Source: an uncultured Muribaculaceae bacterium
GTDB lineage: Bacteria; Bacteroidota; Bacteroidia; Bacteroidales; Muribaculaceae
Length of the DNA stretch: 64,000 nucleotides
Reading direction: 5' to 3'
Assembly (NCBI GenBank): GCA_910578075.1
Contig: CAJTPK010000017.1
Location: 9,288-73,287 of the forward strand
Of this stretch, positions 17,002 through 26,434 are shown piece by piece (within the stretch, counting starts at the first letter, position 1; each line of letters begins with the position of its first letter). The notes under the pieces are model-generated. The model saw only the letters and a list, made by a program, of their open reading frames with translations, was not told the origin of the DNA and searched no databases. The position numbers and the translations under genes were made by a program.

Positions 17002-17850
17002 TCAGCAGGGGAAGGATCCTTTGCGGAACTGACCGGGTGTCATGGAGGTATTTTTGCGGAAAGCCTGACAGAAATACGACACGTCTCCGAAACCGCATTT
17101 TGCGGAGATCTCTTTTACCGATAAGGACGATAACAGAAGCAAATTCTTAGCTGAGTTAATCCTCCTTTCATTAAGGTATGAGAGCGGGGTTCTACCAAAG
17201 AATTTACGGAATGCCCTTGTGAAGCTTTCCGGCTTCATCCCTGCCTCACGCGCCACATCCTCTATGATAATAGGTTTGGAAAAATTATTGTCCATATATA
17301 CCTTGCCCCTGATCACGCGGGGATTGTCGCAACTATCCGACGGAACACTGTGCCTCATAAAATCAGAAAGAAGAATCCTGACACAACCTCCGATCTCAAT
17401 CCTTGATTCAATGGATAGTGATTCATAACGTTGTGACCAATACATATAGCTCGATTTCTTCTCATATTTCTGAGGCACAGGAGTCTCGAGTTCAAATCCC
17501 CTGCATAGCTCCCCTATTCTTGTAAAAGCTATGTCAGCGCATGGAGTTAAAGGAATCTCGAAAGCTATCCTGCGTCCGTCGAATAATGAGGATACCAACG
17601 GGTCATCGAGCCGGAAATGGATATATTCATGCTCGAATACCCCACTGAGCCTATCCTCGTGAGCAACGAAAGCTGGGATCATATAAAGGCATCCACTCTT
17701 TATACGATGTACATTGCCATATATGAACACTTCCGCTTCACCGGAAATAACCCTGTACATCCGCCAAAACACGCTCCCGGGAACAATAAAGTTCCAATCA
17801 TGATCATGAACCACCCGACCGAAGTTAAAAATAGAGGCTGTATGTGACAT
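17002..17850 (-). CDS. AraC-family transcriptional regulator
   Basis: A 282-residue cytosolic DNA-binding protein. The N-terminal half is a cupin-like sensing domain (FGRVVHDHDWNFIVPG through HEYIHFRLDDP). The C-terminal 100 residues hold two helix-turn-helix motifs, with the AraC signature NSAKNLLLLSSLSVKEISAKCGF..VSYFCQAFRKNTSMTPGQFR. I chose the ATG at 17850 because the sensing-domain homology begins there; an upstream ATG at 17886 is possible. It is divergent from the GH95/GH29 fucosidase genes, so it likely controls them in response to a sugar. That is an inference from gene order. Confidence 0.88.
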   Translation of the reverse strand: MSHTASIFNFGRVVHDHDWNFIVPGSVFWRMYRVISGEAEVFIYGNVHRIKSGCLYMIPAFVAHEDRLSGVFEHEYIHFRLDDPLVSSLFDGRRIAFEIPLTPCADIAFTRIGELCRGFELETPVPQKYEKKSSYMYWSQRYESLSIESRIEIGGCVRILLSDFMRHSVPSDSCDNPRVIRGKVYMDNNFSKPIIIEDVAREAGMKPESFTRAFRKFFGRTPLSYLNERRINSAKNLLLLSSLSVKEISAKCGFGDVSYFCQAFRKNTSMTPGQFRKGSFPC

Positions 17851-17982
17851 AACACACAAAATTAATATTTTTAAGCCATATATCATGTTGTTTTCTTGAT
17901 AAGAATGTTGCAAACATGGTTAAAAACATTTATCAAAGCTTTTTTTCATTATTTTTGTCGCACGAACAAAATCATAACAATC
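17851..17982. promoter_or_regulatory. Divergent control region between araC-type regulator and GH95
   Basis: Two ATGTTG hexamers start at 17885 and 17905, exactly 20 bases apart, as AraC-type half-sites often are. On the plus strand TATTTTTG (17950-17957) is a good -7 element 26 bases before the GH95 ATG but lacks a -33 TTTG, which suits an activator-dependent promoter. On the minus strand TAATTTTG lies just before the regulator ATG. Confidence 0.45.
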
Positions 17983-20900
17983 ATGAGACTCAAACATTTA
18001 TTGACGGTATTGGCAATATTATGCAGCTGTATGTCCATATGGGCATCACCAGTTCTTCCAAAATTCAGCGATGACAATACGGATTACTGGTATTATATAG
18101 TATTCTCCGCAGGAGAGACAGTGCTCGGTGACCAGGGGGCGAGGAGTCCCGTAATCACACGCATTCCTGATTCATCAAGAGAGAATCAGCTTTGGAAATT
18201 CATAGGAAACAGTGAAAGTTTCATCATCGTCAACAAAACCGGAACTTACGCAACTTTCGAAAGCAAAATTCGCACTACATCTGATATCGGAAGTGCATCC
18301 AGATTCCGGCTTGTTCCATCATCTCATCCCAGCATGACCGACAGTTGGGAGATTGAGTATCCGGAAAAAGAAGACGAATACAACCGCTGGAATCAATGGG
18401 GAAACACTGGTCCGGGCGTTAACATAGGTCTATATACAGCTGGAGAGGCAAACAACGCTGTGACATTTCTGCCACAGGCAGATCTGCCTAAAGTTCCTGT
18501 ACTTACAAAAATTAAAGAATTCTCGGTTTCATCCGCCACATCTTACACACCTGCACATCGCCACACTTTATGGTATACCAAACCGACTACTGCTGAAGCT
18601 GTTGAAGATCCATGGATGGAATATGCCCTTCCAATAGGAAACGGTGAATTCGGAGCCATGATTTTTGGAGGTGTCGCGCAAGATCGCGTCCAATTCAATG
18701 ACAAGTCTCTCTGGACAGGAGATTCCAAGACGCGGGGATGCTATCAGAATTTCGGAGATCTTTACATCGAAGATATCTCCGGCATGTTTGGGAATTCAGA
18801 TGATAAAGCTCTGACAAACTATGTGCGCGGTCTCGACATGGATGAGGCAACAGCATTTGCACGCTATACATCTCCGGATGGATCGGTTGAATACACACGC
18901 GAATACATCGCAAGTAATCCTGACAAAGCAGTTGTCATACGTCTCGCAGCTTCAGAACCGGGAAAAATAAGCATTCGTCTGCGTCTCTTCAATGGAATAA
19001 AACTCGGTATGCTTGCCCCGACATATGAAGAGGGAACTATCTCATTTGGTGGATGCTTAGGTCATATCGACTTCAAAGCAGCAGTAAAACCGGTAGTAAA
19101 AGGTGGAAAATTAACAACCAACGAAGACAATATCGAAATCAAGGATGCGGATGAAGTCATGATTGTATTGGCGGGAGCCACAAACTTCGACCAACATTCG
19201 CCCAACTACCTTTCCGACAAAAATGCGATGTATTCGATGGTAGACACCAGGGTAACATCCGTAGCTGCCAGATCCTGGGAGACAATTCTTTCCGATCACC
19301 TTGCAGATTTCAAGAAATTTTTCAGCCGCGTTGAGTTTGAGATTGAGGCCGCAGCCAACGACCGTGCCACTGATGCCATTGTAAAGAATTACAACAAAAG
19401 AAGACCGGTACGCACTGATGCATGCAACCTAATGCTTGAAGAGCTTTATTATGCATTTGGACGTTACCTGCTCATCAGCTCATCACGAGGCATGGACACA
19501 CCTGCCAACCTACAGGGAATATGGAACCACTCCAATTCACCGGCATGGCAATGCGACATACATTCCAACATCAACGTCCAGATGAACTACTGGCCAGCAG
19601 AATCCACCAACCTTTCCGAGATGCACATGCCCTACCTCAACTATATCCACAGCATGGCATTGGAACACGATGAATGGCAAGAATATGCACGTCGTTCGGG
19701 TCAGACTGAAGGCTGGACATGTTTCACTCAGAACAACATATTCGGACATTCGGATTATGCTGAGAACTACGTGATTGCCAACGCATGGTACACCTCTCAC
19801 CTTTGGCAACACTATGCTTACACTCTCGACCGTGAATTCCTCAAGAACAAAGCTTTGCCAGTGATGGTAAGCTGCGTGAAATTCTGGATGCAGCGTCTTG
19901 TTAAAGATAGCGACGGCACATGGGTTGCCCCCAAAGAATGGTCACCGGAACATGGTCCGGCAGAGGAGAATGCCACCGCACATGCCCAGCAGATTCTCCA
20001 TGAGCTGTTCAAAACCACGCTTAACGCAATCGAAATTCTCGGAGCGGACGCAAAGGTTGACGCGGCTTTTGTAAACGAACTTAAGGATAAACTGACGAAT
20101 CTTGACAAAGGACTTGCCACCGAGACATATACCGGCACATGGGGAGCCACATCAAATGGAGTAAGCGCAGGTGACCTTTTGCTTCGTGAATGGAAGAAAA
20201 GCGACTATAGCGTAGGAGAAAACGGTCATCGTCACCAGTCTCATCTTATGGCAATGTATCCTTTCGGAGAAATCACCCCCGAGAGCGAATGGTTTGTCCC
20301 TGCTGTCAATTCACTCAAGCAACGCGGAGACGTTTCCACCGGCTGGTCATTGGCATGGCGCATTGCCCTCTGGGCAAGAGCTCTTGATGCGGAACATGTA
20401 CACAAGATCATAGTAAGCGCACTCCGCCACTCATCATCTTACGGACAGAGCAGCGGTGCAGGAGGAATATATTACAATCTTCTCGACTCCCACGCTCCTT
20501 TCCAGATTGACGGTAACTTCGGATATACAGCAGGTGTAACGGAGATGCTGCTCCAAAGCTACGGCGGCAAAATCCGCCTCCTCCCCACCCTTCCTGCATA
20601 TTGGACAGACGGACATATCAACGGCATAAAAGGTGAAGGTAATTTTGAGATTGATCAGACATGGAAAAATCTGAAACTCACCTCCGCAACAATAAAGTCA
20701 GGTGCTGGTCTCGATTGCAATCTCAGCTATCCCGGCATTGCCGATGCGGAAATAACAGATGGCAATGGAACCAAAGTGGAGTTCACTAAAACTGATGACA
20801 ACAACATATCATTCCCGACCAAGGCGGGAGCATCCTATACGGTTGTAATGTCAGGTAACTCAAGTGTAACCGAAATTGCGGACCCTGATATGGACATAAA

Positions 20901-21084
20901 GATTGTTGACCACACAGCATTCGTGAAACATCCTGAAGCAAGCATGAAAGCATACGATCTTACAGGTCGGATACTGACAAGCAGTAATAATTCCACTCTT
21001 GACCTCTCTTCTCTTGAGAATGGAACAATAATAATCGAGGCTTCCATCAACAACCGTAAGGTGACAAGAAAAGTAATACTTTAA
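17983..21084 (+). CDS. Secreted alpha-L-fucosidase (GH95) with extra N-terminal domain and sorting-like tail
   Basis: Releases terminal alpha-1,2-linked fucose (family activity). About 1,033 residues follow the ATG at 17983, which starts a clear signal peptide (MRLKHLLTVLAIL). Residues 20-180 form an additional lectin-like region (WYYIVFSAGETVLGDQGARSP...QLWKFIG). The GH95 N-domain begins at LWYTKPTTAEAVEDPWMEYALPIGNGEFGAMIFGG. The catalytic (alpha/alpha)6 region contains WNHSNSPAWQCDIHSNINVQM near 515, KEWSPEHGP near 650, HRHQSHL near 748 and QIDGNFG near 842. The last 50 residues (KAYDLTGRI...ENGTIIIEASINNRKVTRKVIL) resemble type IX secretion C-terminal domains. The gene is 16 bases upstream of the GH29 gene, so they are one operon. 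Confidence 0.92.
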   Translation: MRLKHLLTVLAILCSCMSIWASPVLPKFSDDNTDYWYYIVFSAGETVLGDQGARSPVITRIPDSSRENQLWKFIGNSESFIIVNKTGTYATFESKIRTTSDIGSASRFRLVPSSHPSMTDSWEIEYPEKEDEYNRWNQWGNTGPGVNIGLYTAGEANNAVTFLPQADLPKVPVLTKIKEFSVSSATSYTPAHRHTLWYTKPTTAEAVEDPWMEYALPIGNGEFGAMIFGGVAQDRVQFNDKSLWTGDSKTRGCYQNFGDLYIEDISGMFGNSDDKALTNYVRGLDMDEATAFARYTSPDGSVEYTREYIASNPDKAVVIRLAASEPGKISIRLRLFNGIKLGMLAPTYEEGTISFGGCLGHIDFKAAVKPVVKGGKLTTNEDNIEIKDADEVMIVLAGATNFDQHSPNYLSDKNAMYSMVDTRVTSVAARSWETILSDHLADFKKFFSRVEFEIEAAANDRATDAIVKNYNKRRPVRTDACNLMLEELYYAFGRYLLISSSRGMDTPANLQGIWNHSNSPAWQCDIHSNINVQMNYWPAESTNLSEMHMPYLNYIHSMALEHDEWQEYARRSGQTEGWTCFTQNNIFGHSDYAENYVIANAWYTSHLWQHYAYTLDREFLKNKALPVMVSCVKFWMQRLVKDSDGTWVAPKEWSPEHGPAEENATAHAQQILHELFKTTLNAIEILGADAKVDAAFVNELKDKLTNLDKGLATETYTGTWGATSNGVSAGDLLLREWKKSDYSVGENGHRHQSHLMAMYPFGEITPESEWFVPAVNSLKQRGDVSTGWSLAWRIALWARALDAEHVHKIIVSALRHSSSYGQSSGAGGIYYNLLDSHAPFQIDGNFGYTAGVTEMLLQSYGGKIRLLPTLPAYWTDGHINGIKGEGNFEIDQTWKNLKLTSATIKSGAGLDCNLSYPGIADAEITDGNGTKVEFTKTDDNNISFPTKAGASYTVVMSGNSSVTEIADPDMDIKIVDHTAFVKHPEASMKAYDLTGRILTSSNNSTLDLSSLENGTIIIEASINNRKVTRKVIL

Positions 21085-21100
21085 CTATGAAGTTGTTTAA

Positions 21101-22741
21101 ATGAAAAGAGCATCATTTTTTGCATTAAATATGTTTATATCGGTCTGCGCGATTGCGCAGACTGATGCTGTTACACCGGATAGTATCGTGCGTGTTTCTG
21201 AAAATTCCGAACCAATGGCTACCGGAAAATATGAGCCGACATGGGAATCATTACGACAGTACGAGACGCCGGAGTGGTTCCGGAATGCAAAATTCGGTAT
21301 ATGGGCACATTGGGGACCGCAATGCGTGGAAGGATCAGGCGACTGGATGGCACGAGGGCTCTACGAAGAGGGTTCACACGCGTATAAGCATCATGTCGCA
21401 AACTATGGTCATCCGTCAGAAGTAGGCTTCAAGGATATCCTCCCCTTGTTCAAGGCTGAAAAGTGGAATCCAGACAGCCTTGTCGCGCTCTACAAAAGTA
21501 TCGGTGCACAATACTTTTTCGTATTGGGAAATCATCATGACAATTTTGACCTGTGGGACAGCAAATATCAGCCATGGAATTCAATGAACATCGGACCCAA
21601 ACGCGATATCCTTGGCGAATGGGCAGCGGCAGCCCGCAAATATGGTCTTCCATTCGGTGTCAGCCTTCATGCAGATCACGCATGGACATGGTATGAGACC
21701 TCACAGCGTTATGACCGTAAAGGAGACAAAAAAGGAGTTCCTTATGACGGATGTCTCACTCTTGCAGATGGTAAAGGGAAATGGTGGGAAGGTCTTGATC
21801 CGCAGCAGCTCTATGCACAGAACCATCCTCTGAGCCGCGGCAGCTGGGCAGGTATGCTTGACGGTCAATGGGACTGGAAAAATGGAGCATCTATCCCTTC
21901 GAAGGAATTCTGCACGAATTTCTACAACCGCACACTTGATGTCATCAACCGTTATAACCCCGACCTCCTTTATTTTGACACAACCGGTGTGCCGTTCTAC
22001 CCTGTCAGTGATGCCGGACTCAAGATCGCAGCTCATTTCTATAACCATAACATGGCTACCCATAATGGCAGGAACGAAGCTGTTATGTTTGGAAAGATTC
22101 TTACTGAAGAGCAGAAAGAAGCACTCGTATGGGATGTGGAGCGTGGCGCTCCGAACACCATAATTCAACGTCCATGGCAATCATGCTCATGTATCGGAAA
22201 CTGGCATTACAACACTTCCGTATACGAAAAAGGTAAATACAAATCAGCCGAAACTGTAATAAGACTTCTTGCTGACATAGTAAGTAAAAACGGCAATCTT
22301 CTCCTCAATATCCCGCTCCGGGGAGATGGAACATTCGATGAAAAGGAAGAGACTGTAATACACGGTATCGGCGACTGGATGAATATTAATAAAGAGGCTA
22401 TTTTCGACACTCGTCCCTGGAAAAAATTTGGAGAAGGTCCTGTTGCTGACAGCGACATTCCTCTCAACGCGCAAGGCTTCAATGAGGGTTCATATTCAAA
22501 AATGACCTCCCAGGAAATAAGGTTTACCCAAAAAGGGAAACATCTTTACGCGATAGTGTTAGAATGGCCGGAAGACGACGTCATACGCATCAAATCACTT
22601 GGCACCGGCGAAAAAATAAGAAAAGTTGAATTACTTGGACACGGCAAATTAAAATTTTCACAAGCTCCAGATGGACTGACAGTTAAACTTCCAAGCAATC
22701 ACAGTTATAAAACTGTTCCGGTGCTGAAGATTGCCAATTAG
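21101..22741 (+). CDS. Secreted alpha-L-fucosidase (GH29)
   Basis: A 546-residue retaining fucosidase with a signal peptide ending at CAIAQ. The catalytic domain starts at ESLRQYETPEWFRNAKFGIWAHWGP. FFVLGNHHDNFDLWDS carries the substrate-binding His pair. The nucleophile is D293 in PDLLYFDTTGVPFY. Residues from about 440 form the C-terminal beta-sandwich. GH29 usually acts on alpha-1,3/1,4 or aryl fucosides, complementing the alpha-1,2 preference of GH95; the pair could strip fucose from mucin or milk-type glycans. It is the second gene of the operon started by GH95. Confidence 0.93.
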   Translation: MKRASFFALNMFISVCAIAQTDAVTPDSIVRVSENSEPMATGKYEPTWESLRQYETPEWFRNAKFGIWAHWGPQCVEGSGDWMARGLYEEGSHAYKHHVANYGHPSEVGFKDILPLFKAEKWNPDSLVALYKSIGAQYFFVLGNHHDNFDLWDSKYQPWNSMNIGPKRDILGEWAAAARKYGLPFGVSLHADHAWTWYETSQRYDRKGDKKGVPYDGCLTLADGKGKWWEGLDPQQLYAQNHPLSRGSWAGMLDGQWDWKNGASIPSKEFCTNFYNRTLDVINRYNPDLLYFDTTGVPFYPVSDAGLKIAAHFYNHNMATHNGRNEAVMFGKILTEEQKEALVWDVERGAPNTIIQRPWQSCSCIGNWHYNTSVYEKGKYKSAETVIRLLADIVSKNGNLLLNIPLRGDGTFDEKEETVIHGIGDWMNINKEAIFDTRPWKKFGEGPVADSDIPLNAQGFNEGSYSKMTSQEIRFTQKGKHLYAIVLEWPEDDVIRIKSLGTGEKIRKVELLGHGKLKFSQAPDGLTVKLPSNHSYKTVPVLKIAN

Positions 22742-22761
22742 GGGAATTTTTGTTAATTTTG
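22730..22761 (+). promoter_or_regulatory. Promoter for the DUF6198 gene
   Basis: ATTG (22730-22733), a 20-base spacer and TAATTTTG (22754-22761) fit the Bacteroidota consensus with one mismatch in the -33 element. The predicted start precedes the GTG at 22782 by about 13 bases. Confidence 0.5.
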
Positions 22762-22781
22762 CAATGTAAAAGTCTAACGAA

Positions 22782-23570
22782 GTGAATACAGAAAACATTG
22801 CAAATTTAACATCAACCTCCCCCCTTACAAAAAAAGAAAAAACTATTTCCTTCTTGTGGCAGCACCTGCTGCTGGTGATATCGCTGTTCATCATGACATT
22901 TGGCGTGGCGTTATGCGTCCGTTCAAATTTCGGGAGCAGCGTTATTTCTTCCATACCATTGGCCATGACTCTTGCAGGAGCGGCAGATAAAGCTCCAGCT
23001 CTGTCCATTGGCGACTATACCAACATCATGAATATTTTGCTTGTCGGTGGACAAATTCTTATTCTAAGGCGAAAGTTTGAGCGTATGCAGCTCTTCCAGC
23101 TGATCATAGGTTTTCTTTTCGGATTCCTCCTGGATGTGAATATGTGGCTTACCTCCGGCATTGTCTGCGACACCATCGCATATAAAATCTCAGCGCAGAT
23201 CGCGGGATGTCTCGTGTTGGGAACAGGCATAGCTTTTGAGATAAGATGTGGCTCCGTAACAATGCCCGGCGAGGGATTTCCGGCAGCCATTTGCAAAGCC
23301 ACCGGCATACCATTCGCCAAAGCCAAGATCGGTGTTGACACGACATTGGTTATTATAGCCGTTTTGACTGGCTACGCATATTTCGGCACATGGCTATGGA
23401 ATGTTGTCGGACCCGGCACATTGTTCGCCATGTTCTTTGTAGGGTTGGTTGTCCGTTTCTTCGACGGGAAGCTCAGATGGTTTGACAATATGCTTCATTA
23501 CCGTCCCGGATTCCGCCGCTACCTGTTTGGTCTCGCCCGCTTCATCTATGGCAGAAAAAACAGGGATTAG
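22782..23570 (+). CDS. DUF6198/YczE-like integral membrane protein
   Basis: A 262-residue inner-membrane protein with about six hydrophobic helices. The segment ISLFIMTFGVALCVRSNFGSSVISSIPLA and the glycine-rich CGSVTMPGEGFPAAICKATGIPFAKAKIGVD are hallmarks of the YitT/YczE-like superfamily, where they form a repeated hairpin. The substrate is unknown for this family. The GTG start follows a promoter-like sequence, so the gene may be transcribed separately from the fucosidases although it lies only 40 bases downstream of them. A link to fucose uptake is possible but unsupported. Confidence 0.8.
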   Translation: MNTENIANLTSTSPLTKKEKTISFLWQHLLLVISLFIMTFGVALCVRSNFGSSVISSIPLAMTLAGAADKAPALSIGDYTNIMNILLVGGQILILRRKFERMQLFQLIIGFLFGFLLDVNMWLTSGIVCDTIAYKISAQIAGCLVLGTGIAFEIRCGSVTMPGEGFPAAICKATGIPFAKAKIGVDTTLVIIAVLTGYAYFGTWLWNVVGPGTLFAMFFVGLVVRFFDGKLRWFDNMLHYRPGFRRYLFGLARFIYGRKNRD

Positions 23571-23600
23571 ATTCTGTTTCATAAACCATCAAACACCGTT

Positions 23601-23648
23601 ATCAGTTATAATGACAGAAGGGAGAAATTCCTTTTCATTATAACTGAT
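23601..23648 (+). promoter_or_regulatory. Long hairpin directly before the fimbrial operon
   Basis: ATCAGTTATAATG (23601-23613) pairs perfectly with CATTATAACTGAT (23636-23648), and the loop contains a smaller AAGG/CCTT stem. The hairpin ends 4 bases before the DUF3575 ATG, so if transcribed it would occlude translation initiation. It could also be the terminator of the DUF6198 gene or an operator. Confidence 0.5.
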
Positions 23649-23652
23649 AGAA

Positions 23653-24315
23653 ATGAGATTCCACACCTATATCACGCCTCGCGCTTGGGCGGCAACAATT
23701 ATCCTCTTTGGAATTGCAATCGTTCTCAGGCTTCCATTGTCAGCAGAATGTCCCGTCTGCGACGATTGCTACCCGCATGTTGCCTTGAAAAGCAATTTGC
23801 TTCATGATGCCGTGCTGACTCCTGATCTGGGAATTGAGGTAGAGATTGCAAAAAAATTCTCTATCAGCGCAGAGGGTGTCTGGGCATGGTGGGGCAAAGA
23901 CACATCGCTTCGCTGTTGGCGGATCGCAGGAGGATGGGCTGAAATGAGATACTGGTTCGGTAATAAAAGCCGTAGCAGAGCTCTTGCCGGTCATCATGCA
24001 GGAATATACGGTTCCATCCATACATATGACTTTGCTTTCGGCTCCACGGGATACCAATCAGTTGGATTGACCTATGGAGGCGGAATAAGTTACGGATACT
24101 CGTTTCCAATAGCGCGACGTCTCAATCTCGATCTGAGCGCGCGCATCGGCTATTTCGAAAGCCCGTATGTGAAATATAAACCCATGTGCGGGGAATTCCA
24201 TGCTATCTCACAAGGAGTGAGAAAATATTTCGGTCCGACAGGACTGGAAGTCACCCTTGTATGGTTTCCCGGAACCAATCAACGGAATCTCCCGGACTAC
24301 AATCCTTACTTATAA
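23653..24315 (+). CDS. DUF3575 outer-membrane protein, fimbrial operon
   Basis: A 220-residue protein with a signal peptide (WAATIILFGIAIVLRLPLSA). The mature part has PHVALKSNLLHDAVLTPDLGIEVEIAKKFSISAEGVWAWW, the DUF3575 signature, and alternating beta strands with terminal aromatics, consistent with a small outer-membrane barrel. It contains a CPVCDDC cluster at the mature N-terminus. DUF3575 genes regularly lead Mfa/FimB-type fimbrial operons, as here, with the next gene 9 bases away. The exact role in fimbria assembly is not established. Confidence 0.85.
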   Translation: MRFHTYITPRAWAATIILFGIAIVLRLPLSAECPVCDDCYPHVALKSNLLHDAVLTPDLGIEVEIAKKFSISAEGVWAWWGKDTSLRCWRIAGGWAEMRYWFGNKSRSRALAGHHAGIYGSIHTYDFAFGSTGYQSVGLTYGGGISYGYSFPIARRLNLDLSARIGYFESPYVKYKPMCGEFHAISQGVRKYFGPTGLEVTLVWFPGTNQRNLPDYNPYL

Positions 24316-24324
24316 AGCGATACC

Positions 24325-25299
24325 ATGCACAAACACATATCTCTCATATCGGCTCTATTGTTTTACCTCATGCTCCTTACGGCATGCAGCCAGAAAGATA
24401 TTGTCTATGACAATGGAATTCCCCGGGAGATCAGCGTCCGTTTCATGTGGGATAACGCGCCAGCAGCGAATGTGGATGGCATGACACTTTATTTTTTTCC
24501 TGTATCGGAAGGCACCAGGCTATGGCGCTTCAACATATCAGGCCGAGATGGCGGCAAGATCGAAATCCCGGACGGCACATACAGCATGATTGCCGTCAAC
24601 AACGATCTTCCAGGTGTAAGATTCTCCTCTCCTGAAAGCTACAATACATTCCTCGCATCAGCCCGAATTACGGCTGAGAATGGGGACATCGCTCCAACCG
24701 GAATGCTTTACGGAGCTGCCATAGACCGAGTGACAGTCACCCCCTGCGGAGTATCCTACATCACCCCGCAGGGCACTGTAAAGGATTGCTCCCACAGTCT
24801 GGTCAGATGCTATCCTGACTCTTTATCGACACAATATTGTGTTATTCTTCGCGATGTAGAAAACTCTGACAAAGTCAGATCTGTAAGAGCGCGTCTCTCC
24901 GGCGTGGCAACATCTCTTCTAATCGCGAGCGCGCAATCCTCAGGAAGTCCCGGAGCCTCGCAATTCACCCTCAACCGCAGCGACAACAGCACGAATACAT
25001 TCACAGGTAAAACAACCGCGTTCGGCACACCTCCGGGTGAGCCGTCGTTCCTGCTTTATGTCAACGCAACAATGCATGATGGCAAAGTATATACAAAAAG
25101 CTTCGATGTTACCAGTCAGGTTATAAACTCACCATGGAAGAGAACCGTTTTAATTATATTGGAGGGGGTATCATTTCCTGAGGTAGAACCTCCGGACAAT
25201 CCTGATGATCCTGACGTCGGAATAGACGTAGGAATCGACGGCTGGGAACTGATTGAGATTGATTATGACACCTCCAATCCCAGCTCATATGGACAATAA
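24325..25299 (+). CDS. FimB/Mfa2-type fimbrial anchor lipoprotein (DUF5119)
   Basis: A 324-residue lipoprotein whose signal peptide ends at the lipobox LLTAC. Residues 35-280 match the DUF5119 fold: PREISVRFMWDNAPAANVDGMTLYFFP, DGTYSMIAVNND and a second beta-sandwich domain with LVRCYPDSLSTQYCVILRDV. Proteins of this type anchor or cap the fimbrial shaft in Porphyromonas and Bacteroides. The C-terminus has an acidic, proline-rich linker (EVEPPDNPDDPDVGIDVGID). It lies between the DUF3575 gene and the fimbrillin, all on one strand with short gaps. Confidence 0.85.
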   Translation: MHKHISLISALLFYLMLLTACSQKDIVYDNGIPREISVRFMWDNAPAANVDGMTLYFFPVSEGTRLWRFNISGRDGGKIEIPDGTYSMIAVNNDLPGVRFSSPESYNTFLASARITAENGDIAPTGMLYGAAIDRVTVTPCGVSYITPQGTVKDCSHSLVRCYPDSLSTQYCVILRDVENSDKVRSVRARLSGVATSLLIASAQSSGSPGASQFTLNRSDNSTNTFTGKTTAFGTPPGEPSFLLYVNATMHDGKVYTKSFDVTSQVINSPWKRTVLIILEGVSFPEVEPPDNPDDPDVGIDVGIDGWELIEIDYDTSNPSSYGQ

Positions 25300-25337
25300 A
25301 GTATCAACAGAAAATATTAACTGAAATATATACAGCT

Positions 25338-26426
25338 ATGAAACACACAAATCTATTATTCATCAGCCTCGCTCTCGGCTCAATGGCAATCAGTTCCTGC
25401 ACCGAAAGCGAGCCTGTGAGCAACAACGGACAGCAGGCTGAAGAGAAAGCCATCCGTTTCGCAGTAAACACGGAGCACACACGTGCCGGTGACATCACGA
25501 CCAACAATCTTACCTCTTTCCATGTATATGCCTATACAAACGTAGGCACAACACCCTCTCTATTCATGGATAATGTGGAAGTGAGCAAAACCGGAACCAA
25601 CACGTGGACATATTCACCTGTGGAATATTGGCCTGCCAATGAGACGGTTGACTTTTATGCTTATGCGCCGGCAGAGTGGATAGGCAAAGGGACACCGTTT
25701 GGTCCTGTAGCTTATGACGCTTATCCCGGTACACAGGATATCATTTATGCCGTATGTCCGGATATGAAGGGGAACGTAGGAATGGCCAACGCTCAGGTGC
25801 TGCTTAATTTCCGACATGCTTTGTCGAAAGTTACGGTAAAAATGAGCTCCACAAATACAGATCTACAGGTGAAAGTATCCAATGTGGCTTTAGCAAACCT
25901 CATGACAAAGGGTAATTTCAACTTCCCGTCTGAATCTACAGCAGGTTCCGCAACAGAGGGCAGCGTAGGTAAATGGACTGATCAAAATACTCCGCATGCC
26001 TATCTGCTTCACATGTCGCAGGATCAGAACGATCTGATTACCCTTTCCACCACTGCCACAGATATGTCCGCGACAGGAATGGGCCTCGGTGGAGCGAAAT
26101 ATATGATACCTCAGACACTTTCATGGAGAAGCAACGGCGCGGGAAATGACAATTACATCACTGTGATGTGCAGCATCTACGATGCCAAGACAGGTGCTAA
26201 ACTCTGGCCTAACGATAACACACCTTCGGAAAACATCGTTGAAGGAAGCACATTCGGCGACGGCTTGCTGAAATTCCCGTTATCTACGAGCCGATTCTCT
26301 GCATGGGAACCGGGATATCACTACGTGTATAACCTCGTGATCAATTCCAATGATGAGATGGGGGCCATCGAGTTCGGCACTCCTACAGTCGATACATTTG
26401 TAGACGTATCAACCACTTATGAATAA
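25338..26426 (+). CDS. Fimbrillin family (Mfa-like) surface protein
   Basis: A 362-residue lipoprotein with signal sequence ending ISSC. After a short linker, KAIRFAVNTEHTRAGDITTNNLTSFHVYAYT is the canonical Mfa-like fimbrillin start, including the THTRA-type motif near the arginine where FimA-type subunits are trimmed by a trypsin-like protease. Further family motifs are WTYSPVEYWPANETVDFYAYAP and LNFRHALSKVTVKM. It is probably the structural subunit or an accessory tip subunit of a surface fimbria used in attachment. It is the last gene of the operon and is convergent with lrgB 8 bases away. Confidence 0.88.
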   Translation: MKHTNLLFISLALGSMAISSCTESEPVSNNGQQAEEKAIRFAVNTEHTRAGDITTNNLTSFHVYAYTNVGTTPSLFMDNVEVSKTGTNTWTYSPVEYWPANETVDFYAYAPAEWIGKGTPFGPVAYDAYPGTQDIIYAVCPDMKGNVGMANAQVLLNFRHALSKVTVKMSSTNTDLQVKVSNVALANLMTKGNFNFPSESTAGSATEGSVGKWTDQNTPHAYLLHMSQDQNDLITLSTTATDMSATGMGLGGAKYMIPQTLSWRSNGAGNDNYITVMCSIYDAKTGAKLWPNDNTPSENIVEGSTFGDGLLKFPLSTSRFSAWEPGYHYVYNLVINSNDEMGAIEFGTPTVDTFVDVSTTYE

Positions 26427-26434
26427 TGCTTAGA

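Noticed and set aside
23601..23648. Invertible promoter of the fimbrial operon
   Set aside because: The inverted arms enclose only 22 bases with no promoter sequence, too short for the invertible promoters known in Bacteroides, and no recombinase gene is nearby.
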